Source of the DNA: Clostridia bacterium
Lineage (GTDB): Bacteria > Bacillota > Clostridia > Oscillospirales > RGIG8002
Assembly: GCA_017620395.1 (NCBI GenBank)
Contig: JAFZQJ010000018.1
Coordinates: forward strand, 66,016-115,342
Length of the DNA stretch: 49,327 nucleotides
Direction of reading: 5' to 3'
How positions within the stretch are numbered: position 1 is the first letter of the stretch; each line of letters begins with the position of its first letter. The position numbers and the translations under genes were made by a program. The notes below the pieces were generated by a model. The model searched no databases and was not told the DNA's origin. It worked only from the letters and a program-made list of their open reading frames with translations. Positions 49,307-49,327 of this stretch are shown here, in pieces.

Positions 49307-49327
49307 ATGCGGAGCAGTTTTGAACGA

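Overview
The window comes from a GC-rich, endospore-forming member of the Bacillota, most likely an uncultured gut Clostridia (Oscillospirales/Christensenellales-like). The evidence is spmA-spmB, consensus sigma-A promoters, GGAGG ribosome sites, a peptidoglycan-editing factor and clostridial-type intergenic repeats. The rank is an inference from gene content, not a database result.

Region 1 (1-32446, all minus strand) is devoted to very large exported proteins. First come two adjacent genes for stalk-like proteins: a partial InlB B-repeat protein (1-1785) and a 1334-aa protein with about ten divergent InlB-type repeats plus two classical ones (1802-5806). Then come five tandem paralogues of 1282-2156 aa (6472-11166, 11912-18382, 18886-22734, 22963-27753, 27995-32446). 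Each has a signal peptide, N-terminal beta-sandwich-like domains ending in a conserved 'ED.YLIG' or 'SD.RGY' strand, short FIVAR-like helical linkers, 1-4 copies of a roughly 190-residue 'GWTT...LCDSIG...MGWKNMDRS...NIPFSYFEKA...RGY' module, a fibronectin-III-like domain, two Ig-like domains and a shared C-terminal domain of about 115 residues. None of the five has LPXTG, SLH, dockerin or a C-terminal membrane helix that I can see. Each has its own promoter and terminator. The promoters fall into conserved groups, so the genes look like individually regulated members of one undescribed surface or secreted system.

Region 2 (32644-39628, minus) is a tight operon. It holds a membrane-anchored clan GH-A-like glycosidase, a BaiN/HI0933-type flavoprotein, a COG2509-type FAD protein and an RlmK/L-type rRNA methyltransferase. 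The stop/start junctions overlap or nearly touch.

Region 3 (39758-49327) is ordinary chromosome. mscL and spmA-spmB are divergent. A minus-strand operon holds pgeF, a degenerate YhaN-like membrane protein and a membrane-anchored unknown. Then follow an alpha/beta hydrolase, tRNA-Gly(TCC), a beta-CASP metallo-beta-lactamase nuclease, an AT-rich zinc-ribbon membrane protein enclosed by two identical 26-bp terminator hairpins (a probable insertion), a purine-type phosphoribosyltransferase, and a 106-bp inverted-repeat element at the right edge.

Most notable for follow-up are the modular paralogue array, the two 41-codon leader ORFs that end at the start codons of the large genes, the palindrome CGTATATATACG at two promoter starts, the terminator-flanked AT-rich cassette, and the YhaN-like protein that has lost its Walker A motif.
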